Assembly: GCA_017483985.1 (NCBI GenBank)
Contig: JAFUUB010000054.1
Location: forward strand, 1 to 45,845
Source of the DNA: Bacteroidales bacterium
GTDB lineage: Bacteria > Bacteroidota > Bacteroidia > Bacteroidales > UBA932
DNA length: 45,845 nt
Direction: 5' to 3'
The stretch's first letter is position 1; every line of letters begins with the position of its first letter. A model generated the notes under the pieces. The model was given only the letters and a program-made list of their open reading frames with translations, was not told the origin of the DNA and made no database searches. A program made the position numbers and the translations under genes. Below are positions 34,381 to 44,744 of the stretch, in pieces.

Positions 34381-35337
34381 ATGAAACTGAAAGAGACCAT
34401 AGCCGGGATCAAGAAGTTCCTGATTGACGATCTCTGGACCTTGAACATGGAGGAACTCTCCAGGACCAAGGCCAGGCTGGTCCAGGATATCCGGGTCGTC
34501 GTCAATGCCGTCCAGCAGATCGGAGACAACAATGTCGGACTGCTGTCCGCCTCCCTCTGCTATTTCTGCACCATGGCGGTCGTCCCCTTCCTGGCCGTGT
34601 GTTTCGCACTGACGGGCGGACTCGGCCTGTCCGAGAAACTGAAAGAGATCATGTTCAGTAATTTCGGACCGGACAACGCCTTTATCAACATGATCCTGGA
34701 TGCGGCGGACAACATCCTGACGACGGCCCAGTCCGGTGGATTCGGGCTGATCAGTGCCTTGATGTTCATCTGGCTCATCATCTGGATGATGGACCGCGTC
34801 GAAAAGGTTTTCAATGCGGTCTGGGGCGTGCGGAAAATGCCACGCAAGCGCTTTTTCAGTTACAGCGTCGACCTGGCCATCGTCATGCTGGCCCCGTTCG
34901 TCATCCTGATCTTTTTCACCGGATCGATCGTCTATTCCAATGTCCTGGATTACATCCTTCCGAAGGGCATCGGTTTTTCTGCAAGCATCAAGTCGCTGCT
35001 GGGATGGGTCATTTTCGGAGCCGTGATCGTCATGGTCTTCTCCGCCATGTACAAGTTCATCCCGTCGGTGGAAGTCAAATACCGTTATGCCCTCAAGGCC
35101 GCCCTGCTGGCCGGGATCGCATTCACGGGACTGCAGTACCTGTATCTGGAAACCCAGCTCCTCGTGACCCGCATCAATGCCGTATACGGCACGGTCGCCG
35201 CCATCCCGCTCTTCCTGCTCTGGTTGCGGTTCGGATGGATGATCATCGTGTTCGGCGTTCAGTTTTCCTATTCTTTCCAGGCTATCGGGGAACAGGGCAC
35301 CCTGCCGGAAACCACACCTGTAAACGAGAATCTATGA
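34381..35337 (+). CDS. YihY/BrkB family inner-membrane protein
   Basis: 318 residues. An N-terminal amphipathic stretch (1-45) is followed by six hydrophobic helices, with the family pattern LLSASLCYFCTMAVVPFLAV and LIWLRFGWMIIVFGVQFSYSF-like C-terminal block (LLWLRFGWM). The domain was once annotated as ribonuclease BN, since shown to be wrong; the true function is unknown. It starts 1 bp after ligA, and its stop overlaps the rel start by 4 bp. Confidence 0.9.
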   Translation: MKLKETIAGIKKFLIDDLWTLNMEELSRTKARLVQDIRVVVNAVQQIGDNNVGLLSASLCYFCTMAVVPFLAVCFALTGGLGLSEKLKEIMFSNFGPDNAFINMILDAADNILTTAQSGGFGLISALMFIWLIIWMMDRVEKVFNAVWGVRKMPRKRFFSYSVDLAIVMLAPFVILIFFTGSIVYSNVLDYILPKGIGFSASIKSLLGWVIFGAVIVMVFSAMYKFIPSVEVKYRYALKAALLAGIAFTGLQYLYLETQLLVTRINAVYGTVAAIPLFLLWLRFGWMIIVFGVQFSYSFQAIGEQGTLPETTPVNENL

Positions 35338-37544
35338 GTTTTTCCGAGTTTACCGCCAAAGACTACGAAGTCATCGCACGCGAATACGCCGAGCTCAAGG
35401 AAATGGCCCGGAAACGTTGTTCCGGCCCGTCTGAACTCGCGGCCATCCAGCGTGCCTTCGATTTTGCCAACCAGGCCCATAAAAATGTCCGGCGCCGTTC
35501 CGGGGAGCCCTATATCCTGCATCCGATCGCCGTGGCCAAGATCGTGGTCGGCAGCATCGGGCTGGGTTGCAAGAGCATTTCCGCCGCCCTGCTCCATGAC
35601 GTGGTGGAGGACACGGACTATACCGTCGAGGATATCGCGCGGCTCTGCGGCCGGAAAGTCGCTTCGCTGGTGGACGGACTGACCAAGATCAAGACCGTGC
35701 TGGACAACCAGGACAAGAACAGCGAATCCGAGGAATACACCCGGAGCCTGCAGGCGGAGAATTTCAAGCGGATCCTCCTCACGCTGAATGATGACGTCCG
35801 GGTCGTCCTGATCAAGCTGGCGGACCGGCTGCACAATTGCCGGACCATCGAATTCATGCCCGAGTACAAGCGGGACAAGATCCTGAGCGAAACCATGTTC
35901 ATCTTCATCCCGCTGGCGCATCGCCTGGGCCTGTACGAGGTCAAGTCCGAGATGGAGAACATCTGGCTCAGGTATAAGGAACCGGAGGCCTACAACGACA
36001 TCGCGGCACGGATCAACCGTTCCATGTCCATCCATGCGGCGGAGATCGACGAGTTCATCCAGCCGATCGATGCCGCCCTGAAAGCGAAAGGTTTCGACCT
36101 CCAGGTGAAGCGCAGGGTGAAAACCCCCTACTCCATCTGGCGGAAAATGCAGACCAAGGACATTCCGTTCGAACAGGTGTATGACCTGTATGCCATCCGG
36201 ATCATCTTCACCCCGGACAAGAACAGTACGGAGACGGAACGCGACCAGTGCTACCATATCTTCTCGATCATCACCGGGCTGTACAGCTACAAACCGGACC
36301 GCGTCCGGGACTGGGTCAAGCATCCGAAAAACAATGGCTACGAGGCCTTGCATTGCACCCTGCAGGGCAATACGGGCATGTGGGTCGAGGTCCAGATCCG
36401 TTCCAAGCGGATGGATGACATCGCCGAAAAAGGCATCGCGGCCCATTGGGCCTACAAGCGGGAGGGCTATGTCGGGGAAAACGACAGTGAGATGGACAAG
36501 TGGCTCGCCAAGATCAAGGAGATCCTGGTCAGCCCGGACATCAACGCGCTGGAACTTCTCGATATCATCCACAATGACCTGACCAATACGGACATAACCG
36601 TGTTTACCCCGAAAGGCGAACAGCGTTCCGTCCAGAAAGGGGCCACGGCCCTGGATTTCGCCTATCAGATCCATACGGAGATCGGCGAACGGGCCATTGC
36701 CGCCAAGGTCAACATGCGCCTCGTTCCCCTGTCGACCGTGCTGAAAACCGGGGATATGGTGGAAATCATCGCGGCCGAAGGAGCCCGTCCGAAGCAGGAA
36801 TGGTTCGGATTCCTCCAGACCCGGCACGCCCGGAACAAGGTCATGGACTATTTCCGGAACGATTTCGATGCCATCGCGGAAAAGGGCCGGAAAGAGCTGG
36901 AACTCGCCCTGGCGGAAAGGGGGATCGAACTGGATCCGCGTACCGGTAGCCGGATGGCGGCGGCCAACGGGTTCAACCACGCCGAGGAACTCTTCTTCCG
37001 CTGCGGGCTGGGACTGACGGATATCTCCATGGTCACCGGGCAGATCACCGGCGGGGAGGACGTCAAGAAGACCGGGAAATTCGATCGCACCGCCTTTGAA
37101 ATCGGTTCTCCGACCGACGGATACCGGTATGTGATCGCCACCTGCTGCCACCCGATCGCCGGAGACCCGGTCATTGGTTTCCTGGACCCGGACGGGAAGA
37201 CCGTCACGGTCCACAAGAAAGCCTGCCCGGTGGCGGAGAACCTGGCGTCCAAGCATGGCGACTGGATCGTCATGCCCTATTGGAACAACACGCGGAGCCA
37301 GAGCTTCCTGGTCCGGATCGCCTTGAAAGGACTGGACCGGATGGGCCTGGTTAACGAGATCACACGCTATATATCCCATGTCATGGTCGTGAATATCAAG
37401 AAATTGAGTATCGGCAGCGACCAGGGAATCTTTGAAGGGTACATCGATCTGTTCGTGCATGACCGGGATGTCCTGGAGGAACTGATCAAGCGGCTTCGTG
37501 GGATCAAGGGTATCCAGAGTGTGCAAAGAATTGAAATGCAATGA
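35334..37544 (+). CDS. Bifunctional (p)ppGpp synthetase/hydrolase, RelA/SpoT family
   Basis: 736 residues with the start at ATG 35334 (a longer frame from 35004 lies inside yihY). HD hydrolase domain: His63 and HDVVED (88-93) intact, so hydrolysis is likely. Synthetase domain: RVKTPYSIWRKMQ, YDLYAIRIIF, WVKHPKNNGYEALHCTL and VEVQIRSKRMDDIAEKGIAAHW. TGS domain ITVFTPKGEQRSVQKGATALDFAY, a Cys-rich/zinc-finger block (CCHPIAGD), and a C-terminal ACT domain. All domains of a Rel enzyme are present. It makes and breaks the alarmone of the stringent response in the cytoplasm. Overlaps both neighbours by ATGA, so it is expressed with ligA and ispG. Confidence 0.95.
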   Translation: MSFSEFTAKDYEVIAREYAELKEMARKRCSGPSELAAIQRAFDFANQAHKNVRRRSGEPYILHPIAVAKIVVGSIGLGCKSISAALLHDVVEDTDYTVEDIARLCGRKVASLVDGLTKIKTVLDNQDKNSESEEYTRSLQAENFKRILLTLNDDVRVVLIKLADRLHNCRTIEFMPEYKRDKILSETMFIFIPLAHRLGLYEVKSEMENIWLRYKEPEAYNDIAARINRSMSIHAAEIDEFIQPIDAALKAKGFDLQVKRRVKTPYSIWRKMQTKDIPFEQVYDLYAIRIIFTPDKNSTETERDQCYHIFSIITGLYSYKPDRVRDWVKHPKNNGYEALHCTLQGNTGMWVEVQIRSKRMDDIAEKGIAAHWAYKREGYVGENDSEMDKWLAKIKEILVSPDINALELLDIIHNDLTNTDITVFTPKGEQRSVQKGATALDFAYQIHTEIGERAIAAKVNMRLVPLSTVLKTGDMVEIIAAEGARPKQEWFGFLQTRHARNKVMDYFRNDFDAIAEKGRKELELALAERGIELDPRTGSRMAAANGFNHAEELFFRCGLGLTDISMVTGQITGGEDVKKTGKFDRTAFEIGSPTDGYRYVIATCCHPIAGDPVIGFLDPDGKTVTVHKKACPVAENLASKHGDWIVMPYWNNTRSQSFLVRIALKGLDRMGLVNEITRYISHVMVVNIKKLSIGSDQGIFEGYIDLFVHDRDVLEELIKRLRGIKGIQSVQRIEMQ

Positions 37545-39349
37545 GAATGAAACGATTTTTGATAAGGCTGATACCTGCCGTTCCGGTGGCGCTGGTCCTC
37601 GGGGCGATGTTTTTCTCCCCTTCCTGTGCCAATACGACACAGGCCCCGTCCGGCGGCAGGAAAGATACCATCCCGCCCGTAATCGTCGGCATCAAGCCCC
37701 TTCCGGGAACGACCGGCGTTCCGGTGCACAATGCCCGTATCTCCTTTACGTTCAACGAGTATGTTACGGTCAAGGAGCCCAAGAACATCTATCTTTCTCC
37801 CCCGTTGGAACGCGCACCGAAATACAAGATGCACGGAAAGACCCTGACGGTCTGGTTCGAATCCGACCTGCAGGAGAATACGACCTATACGCTGGACCTG
37901 ACCGGGGCGATCGCCGACAACAATGAAGGCAACATGTATCCCGGTTATACGATGATGTTTTCCACGGGTGACAGCATCGACTCGATGGCCGTGACGGGAA
38001 CGGTCCTGGACTGCAATACGCTTCAGCCGGTCAAGGGAGCCACCGTCCTCCTGTACCGGGACCTGGCCGATTCCGCCGTTTATTCGCACCGGCCGGATGC
38101 CGCCGTCAAGACCGATGACTGGGGATTCTTTGCGCTGCGCAACGTCGCGGATGCGGATTTCCGGCTCTATGCCATCATGGATGAGGCGGGAAACAATATC
38201 TATGATGCGGATAATGACAAGCTTGCGTTCATCGATACGGTCCTGCGCCCGAAACTCGTCGTCAGCGATACCCTGCCGGAATTGCTGAAATACGACATGA
38301 AGGACACCTTGCATTGTCAGGCGCGTCGTGCGGAACACGAACTGTACCTATTCCGGGACCAGACCTCCAAGCAGATGATCATGAACAAGGAACGGACGTC
38401 GGACCGGACGGCCTACGTTACGTTCATGGCTCCGGACGCCAGGATCGATTCCCTGTGGGTCCGGGGCATCCCCAGCCAGAACCTGGTCCTGCAGTTCAAC
38501 GACCAGCGGGATTCCCTGGAGATCTGGATCAACGACCGGCGCCGCATGCCGGATACCCTGCATGTCTTCGTCGATTACCTGAAGACCGATACGCTGGGCC
38601 AGCTCTCCCCTTTCACGGAGCATCTCCGCCTGCCCCGTGCCGGTGGAAAATCCAACGCCCGCACGGCGCGCAGGAACCTCAAGCATGAGGATACGCTCTG
38701 CGTCCTGACGGCCAAGGCCGAACCGGAAATGGTTGAGCAGAAAGGTTTCGAGCTGGAGTTTGCGCAGCCGCTTATCTATGAAGCCTTTGATTCGCTGACC
38801 CTGCGTTCCGTCAATCCCCGCCAGCAGGAAGCCCTGATGAAATACCGGGTGGAGCGCGATACGGCCAACCTGCGTGTCTACCGGATCCATCCGGAAGAAG
38901 CCTTGCAGACCGGTTACGAGTATTTCCTGAAAATCCCGCACCGGCGTTTCCGGGATATCAACGGGTACTGGAACGACAGTACGGAGGTCAAGGTGACCCT
39001 TCCGAAAGACGACAAGCTCTCCTCCCTGCACCTGGACCTTTCCGGCGTGTCCAACAAGTACATCGTCGACCTGCTCGGGGAGAAACGGGACAAGGTCCTT
39101 CGCAGCTATGTCGTCGAATCCGACCAGGTGCTGGTCTTCCCGTACATGAAGGCCGGGAAGTACTCCCTCCGACTGACGGAGGACCTGAACCGGAACGGAC
39201 GGGTCGACACGGGAAACTATTCCGAACTCCGCCAGCCGGAGAAGGTGAAGTTCTACAAGCTCCGGGACGGTTCCTACATCATCAACATTCCGGAATCCAC
39301 TGAGATGGAGCAGAAAATCGATGTCGCTAAACTATTTGGAAATCAATGA
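37541..39349 (+). CDS. Ig-like (SbsA/Big_5) surface lipoprotein
   Basis: 602 residues. A signal peptide ends FSPSCANTT with a Cys, indicating a lipoprotein with a loose lipobox. Right after it comes the pattern SGGRKDTIPPVIVGIKP, common at the start of Bacteroidetes Ig-like lipoproteins, then an Ig-like domain (about 40-150: VHNARISFTFNEYVTVKEPKNIYLSP) and further beta-rich repeats to the end. Exposure on the outer membrane or periplasm is expected. No enzyme motif is visible. ATGA overlaps with rel upstream and the barrel gene downstream suggest coupled translation; its role beside rel is unexplained. Confidence 0.82.
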   Translation: MRMKRFLIRLIPAVPVALVLGAMFFSPSCANTTQAPSGGRKDTIPPVIVGIKPLPGTTGVPVHNARISFTFNEYVTVKEPKNIYLSPPLERAPKYKMHGKTLTVWFESDLQENTTYTLDLTGAIADNNEGNMYPGYTMMFSTGDSIDSMAVTGTVLDCNTLQPVKGATVLLYRDLADSAVYSHRPDAAVKTDDWGFFALRNVADADFRLYAIMDEAGNNIYDADNDKLAFIDTVLRPKLVVSDTLPELLKYDMKDTLHCQARRAEHELYLFRDQTSKQMIMNKERTSDRTAYVTFMAPDARIDSLWVRGIPSQNLVLQFNDQRDSLEIWINDRRRMPDTLHVFVDYLKTDTLGQLSPFTEHLRLPRAGGKSNARTARRNLKHEDTLCVLTAKAEPEMVEQKGFELEFAQPLIYEAFDSLTLRSVNPRQQEALMKYRVERDTANLRVYRIHPEEALQTGYEYFLKIPHRRFRDINGYWNDSTEVKVTLPKDDKLSSLHLDLSGVSNKYIVDLLGEKRDKVLRSYVVESDQVLVFPYMKAGKYSLRLTEDLNRNGRVDTGNYSELRQPEKVKFYKLRDGSYIINIPESTEMEQKIDVAKLFGNQ

Positions 39350-40181
39350 GAAAACTACTGATATCCATTATTTGTCTACTGGCTGTATACCCGCTGGTCC
39401 CTGCCCAGGAACGGGATACGCTCCTGACCGTGGAATCCGAGCTGACCGATGCTTTCCTGGATACGGTGAATGTCCGCAAGACCTTGGAATTGAACAACTA
39501 TTCCACATTCGGTATCCAGTATGGGTACGGCCTGTGCCAGACTTCGTTCAATCCTACGAAACGGCAGGGGCTCCTCCGGACTCCGATGAATGTCGGCGTC
39601 GTGTTCACGCATTACGAGAAGCTTTTCGGCTATCTCCCCTATTTCGGCCTGCAGGTCGGTTTCTTCAAGGGGCAGGACGGCTACCGCTTCAAGCAGAACG
39701 AAGAGGGTGAATGGCAGGCCCATGTCGACGGAACGACGGAGTGTACCTTCGACTATGTGGAAGTACCGGCCATGGCCCTGGGCCATCTGGACCTGTGGCA
39801 TTTCAAGCTGATGCTCGGCGGCGGCTTCTACGGCGCCTACCGCTACAAGATCGACCGGACGGGGGAACCATCCCTGGGCTTCGACGCCTCCTTCGCGAAT
39901 TCTTTCAAGGATTACGAGCACAAACTGGATTACGGGTGGACGGTCACGGCCGGTTTCGGACTGGTCTTCGATCCGGTGGAGTTCCATGTGACGGGCCGCT
40001 TCCGCTATGGACTCGGTTCCCTGTACGATCCGGATTATTACAGCGAATACTACTACCGCTTCGCCGGTACGATGGACATCGTCATCTCCGCCGGCATCCA
40101 TATCCAACTGACGAAACGTACCGGTAAGACGACGGCCCAGCTGCGCCGTCAGGCACGTGAAATGATCTATAACCCCCAACC

Positions 40182-40185
<4 letters not shown>
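39346..40185 (+). CDS. Outer-membrane beta-barrel protein, function unknown
   Basis: 279 residues. Signal peptide MRKLLISIICLLAVYPLVPAQ, then aromatic- and Gly-rich alternating strands (TFGIQYGYGLCQ, YFGLQVGFFKGQDGYRF, LMLGGGFYGAYRYKI, WTVTAGFGLVFDPVEFHVTGRFRYGLG), a pattern like PorT-type outer-membrane proteins of Bacteroidetes. A charged tail after the last strands (KRTGKTTAQLRRQAREM) is unusual for a barrel, which normally ends at the last strand. Couples by ATGA to the Ig-like lipoprotein gene and to ispG. Confidence 0.75.
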
Positions 40186-41515
<1,330 letters not shown>

Positions 41516-41519
<4 letters not shown>

Positions 41520-43216
41520 CGGTCCGTCTCGATATCGTCGGAGGCTTTGAGGGCCTTGATCTTCCCGTCCAGCCAGGAAATGCGCTGGGTATAGAAGGAT
41601 TTGAGTTCCGACACGCTGCGGCGCCAATCCGTCGTACGGCTCGTACTGACCTTCCCGCTCTTGTAGTTGTGGTCGAAGGCCAGTTCGTTGTATTCCACCA
41701 TCTTGTCGATGAACTGCGGGATCAGGTCCAGCCGTGGCTTGACGACGGTCCAGCGGTCTTTCAGGGCCTGGACGAATTCCGGATCCTCGAACATGTACTG
41801 GTAATACGTGCGCTTGCGCCCGTAGTCTTCGTGCGGATAGCCGCCGCGGATCTTGACAAACCAGCCCGTCGGACCGTTCGTGGTCAGGTAAAAGTCGTTT
41901 TTCAGATAGGAGGCGTTCCCGAACGCCAGGTCGAAATCCCAGCAGAAGGGCATGAACAGCTTGGTGTCCTTGTCCTTGGCAAAATAGGAGGAAAGCCGCA
42001 TGTTCCCGTCGACGTTCTTGCTGACTTCCTGGACCAGGTACTGGTTGATGAAGGTATCCAGTTCGACGAGTTCCTTGTAGCTGCCGCTGCCGGTAAACTT
42101 CTTGGCTTTCAGCCTGCTTTCCACATTGTTGATATAGGATTCGATGAAGGTGCGCTGGGCCTGTGTCGGACTCTCCGGGTCCTTGTACTTGACCTGCTTG
42201 CCGAACGTGGCCGTATGGAAATACAGGTCTTCATCGCTTTTGTCGTCAATTTCCAGGTAATAGCCGCCGTCCGTCTCCGTCGTGACTGGCGTTACGGGGA
42301 CTTTATTCTCCCGGTCGGCTTCCTTGGCCTCGTAGAGCCAATAGCAGCCCAGGTAAGCTCCGTTGATGTAGAGCTCGACGCAGCGGAACCTGGGCGTCCA
42401 CGGCATGGATACGAGCCGGGAGATCCGCTGGGCCACGGCATTGCGCAGCAGGGTCGGGTCCTGGAGGTCCGCCATCAGCAGCCAGTCCTTGTCCCCTTTC
42501 ATCCCGAAGGGCTTGCTGTGGACATCCAGCTTGAGCCGGTAGGGATTCTTGTAGCGTCCCCAACCCAGGTCGCCGTTGTTCCAGGTCGTGTTGCCCCTTC
42601 CCCGGATCTTCATGGTCAGGTTGGCCAGCTCCTTGACCTCGGAATACATGCCGGCCGGATCCTTGAAGGTGATTTTCCCGGTCTTATAGGTCGTCTTGCT
42701 GCTGACCGGCTGTCCGTCATCCGTCGTAATGTCGATCCGCGGGAAATCCTCCAGTTTCTCCACTTTGTTGTAAGAAGGATAGGCCGGGACATCCTTCCCC
42801 GTATCGGCAAAACGGTCGGACGGTACATCCGGCGTGGGCGGCGTCGGCGTCGGATCCGCATCGCCCTTCTTCTGGGTGACGGACACCGTCCGGGTCAGGC
42901 TTCCGTCGGCCAGGCGGATGGTAAGCCGGGTGCTGCGGTCGGCGCCGGTCGTGTTTTCCAGGACAGACACTTTGGTCTGGGAAATGGTGCACCAGGAATC
43001 GTCGCTCCGGCCGATGTAAGTCCCTGAGGCAGATATGGTCAGCTCCTGCGAAGACGCAGGGGCCTCAAAGGTCAGCACCTCCGGGGTGACGGTCAGGGAC
43101 GGGGTGTTCCCTCCCTCGTCCGAAACGGATCCGGGCTCTTTGGTACAACTGGCGGACAGAAAAATGGCGAGGCCTGTCGCCGCGCCATGTATCAGGATAC
43201 GAAGTAATTGATTCAT
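41516..43216 (-). CDS. BACON-CotH kinase-domain lipoprotein
   Basis: 566 residues. Lipoprotein signal with Cys24 (FLSASC). A BACON domain (about 41-116; LTVTPEVLTFEAPASSQELTI, DDSWCTISQ) is followed by a Pro-rich linker (TPTPPTPDVP) and a CotH kinase-like domain (about 157-545). CotH marks: RGRGNTTW (about 205-212), MKGDKDWLLMADLQDPTLLRN, and FMPFCWDFDLAFGN with Asp427 and Asp429. CotH of Bacillus spore coat is a protein kinase of atypical fold; surface-lipoprotein versions in Bacteroidetes are not characterised. It starts 1 bp after psd on the same strand, and its stop is interleaved with that of ispG. Confidence 0.88.
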
Positions 43217-43217
43217 T

Positions 43218-43874
43218 TTAGGAAGGGAGTTCCGCGATGACCGTCTCGCTGGCGCGGGTCAGGTCACCGACCTTTACCTTGATGTCAGCATCGAGGGGCA
43301 GGAACATGTCGATGCGGGAGCCGAACTTGATGATGCCGCACTGCTCTCCGGCCGTCTCGTGGGCGCCAGGTTTGGAATAGCACACGATGCGGCGGGCGAA
43401 GGTCCCGGCGATCTGCTTGAAGAATATCTCCCCGTGCGCGTTGCGCAAGGCCGTCGAAGAATGCTCGTTCAGCTCGGAAGCTTTGGGATGGAACGCCAGG
43501 AAATAATGGCCGGGATGGTACTTGTAGTAACTGACTTCACCCGTCATCGGCCAGAAATTGGCGTGTACATCAAAAAAGTTCATGTAGATGGAAACCTGCA
43601 TGCATTCCCGTTTCAGGTACTCTTTTTCAAAAGCCTTTTCCACGATCACCACTTTTCCGTCGGCGACGGAGGAGATGACGGTCTCGCTTCCAACTTTCTT
43701 CCGAACGGGAACCCGGTGGAACCAGGTGACGAATCCCATGAAACCGACCAGAAAACCGCAGATGATCCAGGCCAGCGGCCGGATGGGAACAAGCCACAAG
43801 TCCAGGGCTATCAGCAACAGGGCTGCGAACCAGGCTCCGGCTATGGTAGAGTAGCAATCTTTATCGATGCGCAT
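43218..43874 (-). CDS. psd: Phosphatidylserine decarboxylase proenzyme (short type)
   Basis: 218 residues, the short PSD-A type, making phosphatidylethanolamine at the inner membrane. Two hydrophobic helices near the N-terminus (about 11-52). The self-cleavage site that yields the pyruvoyl group is Gly185-Ser186 in IKFGSRIDMFLP. Other family blocks: ISSVADGKVV, VSIYMNFFDVHANFWPMTGEVS, HSSTALRN. Its own promoter sits in the gap to cdsA; the CotH lipoprotein gene follows after 1 bp. Phosphatidylserine synthase (pssA), often adjacent in this group, is not found here. Confidence 0.95.
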   Translation of the reverse strand: MRIDKDCYSTIAGAWFAALLLIALDLWLVPIRPLAWIICGFLVGFMGFVTWFHRVPVRKKVGSETVISSVADGKVVIVEKAFEKEYLKRECMQVSIYMNFFDVHANFWPMTGEVSYYKYHPGHYFLAFHPKASELNEHSSTALRNAHGEIFFKQIAGTFARRIVCYSKPGAHETAGEQCGIIKFGSRIDMFLPLDADIKVKVGDLTRASETVIAELPS

Positions 43875-43894
43875 ATCAAATCCTTTGGGGATGA

Positions 43895-43926
43895 CAAATA
43901 TACGGAAAAAAAGCCGTTACAGCAAA
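43895..43926 (-). promoter_or_regulatory. Bacteroidetes-type promoter for psd
   Basis: On the minus strand TTTG (43923-43926), 20 bp, TATATTTG (43895-43902), 20 bp before the psd ATG. The -33 box lies in the 3' end of cdsA. Confidence 0.65.
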
Positions 43927-44744
43927 CCTGCCAGGACCAGGTAGACGGATCCGGCCGGGAAGGCCATCAGCGTGCTGTCGAACCGGTCCAGGAAGCCTCT
44001 GTGTCCCGGGATGCTGTTGCCGGAATCCTTGACATCATAGCACCGCTTCCACTGGGATTCGAACAGGTCCCCGTAAACGCCGGCGACATCCATGATGAGG
44101 GCCAGGGCGATGCAATGGACGGTCGGGAAACTGATCATCCCAGTCTGTTTGAGGATAACGGTGGCCAGGATGGCGGAAAGGCATCCGCCGATGGCGCCGA
44201 TCCAGGATTTCTTCGGGGAGATCTCCGGGAAGAGTTTCTTGCCGAAACGCTGGCCCAGGCTCATGCCGAAGACATAGGCGCCTACATCCGAAGCCCAGAT
44301 GATGATGAAGAAGGACAGCAGCAAAGTCCCGTCGAACGTCCCGCCAGGAAACGCGATCAGGTTGGCGAGCGACAGCGGGATCGCGATGTAGAGCAAGCCC
44401 GTGCAGACATGCGAGAACAGGCCGAAATCAGCCTTGTCCTTGACATACAGGGAGGTCGCCATGACGAGCAGGATCGGGATGATCCCGACGCTGATGTATT
44501 TGTACGGAAGGTCGAAGCCACAGACGGCGAAGACCAGCAGGAACAGGATGACGCCTGCCGCGATGGCCAGCAGCCGGGTGTGGAGGAACTTGTCCCCCAT
44601 GGTGATCCGGTAGAATTCCCACAGCATGACCCCCGTCATGATGACGAACAGCAAAGCGAACAGCCAGGGACTGACCAGCAGCCCGGCCAGCATCGCACCG
44701 ATGAAAATGATCCCGGACAGGGAGCGCGTGACCGTACTATTCAT
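43917..44744 (-). CDS. cdsA: Phosphatidate cytidylyltransferase
   Basis: 275 residues with the start at ATG 44742-44744. Makes CDP-diacylglycerol from phosphatidate and CTP at the inner membrane, the precursor for phosphatidylserine and thus for psd next door. About eight hydrophobic helices; the family signature DVKDSGNSIPGHRGFLDRFDS lies near the C-terminus with the metal-binding Asp residues in place. The start overlaps the ftsH stop by 8 bp, so it is coupled to ftsH; a longer frame into ftsH is rejected. Confidence 0.95.
   Translation of the reverse strand: MNSTVTRSLSGIIFIGAMLAGLLVSPWLFALLFVIMTGVMLWEFYRITMGDKFLHTRLLAIAAGVILFLLVFAVCGFDLPYKYISVGIIPILLVMATSLYVKDKADFGLFSHVCTGLLYIAIPLSLANLIAFPGGTFDGTLLLSFFIIIWASDVGAYVFGMSLGQRFGKKLFPEISPKKSWIGAIGGCLSAILATVILKQTGMISFPTVHCIALALIMDVAGVYGDLFESQWKRCYDVKDSGNSIPGHRGFLDRFDSTLMAFPAGSVYLVLAGLL

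Noticed and set aside
35004..35333. N-terminal extension of rel inside yihY
   Set aside because: The extra residues look like out-of-frame translation of yihY, while the ATG at 35334 starts family homology and gives an ATGA overlap.
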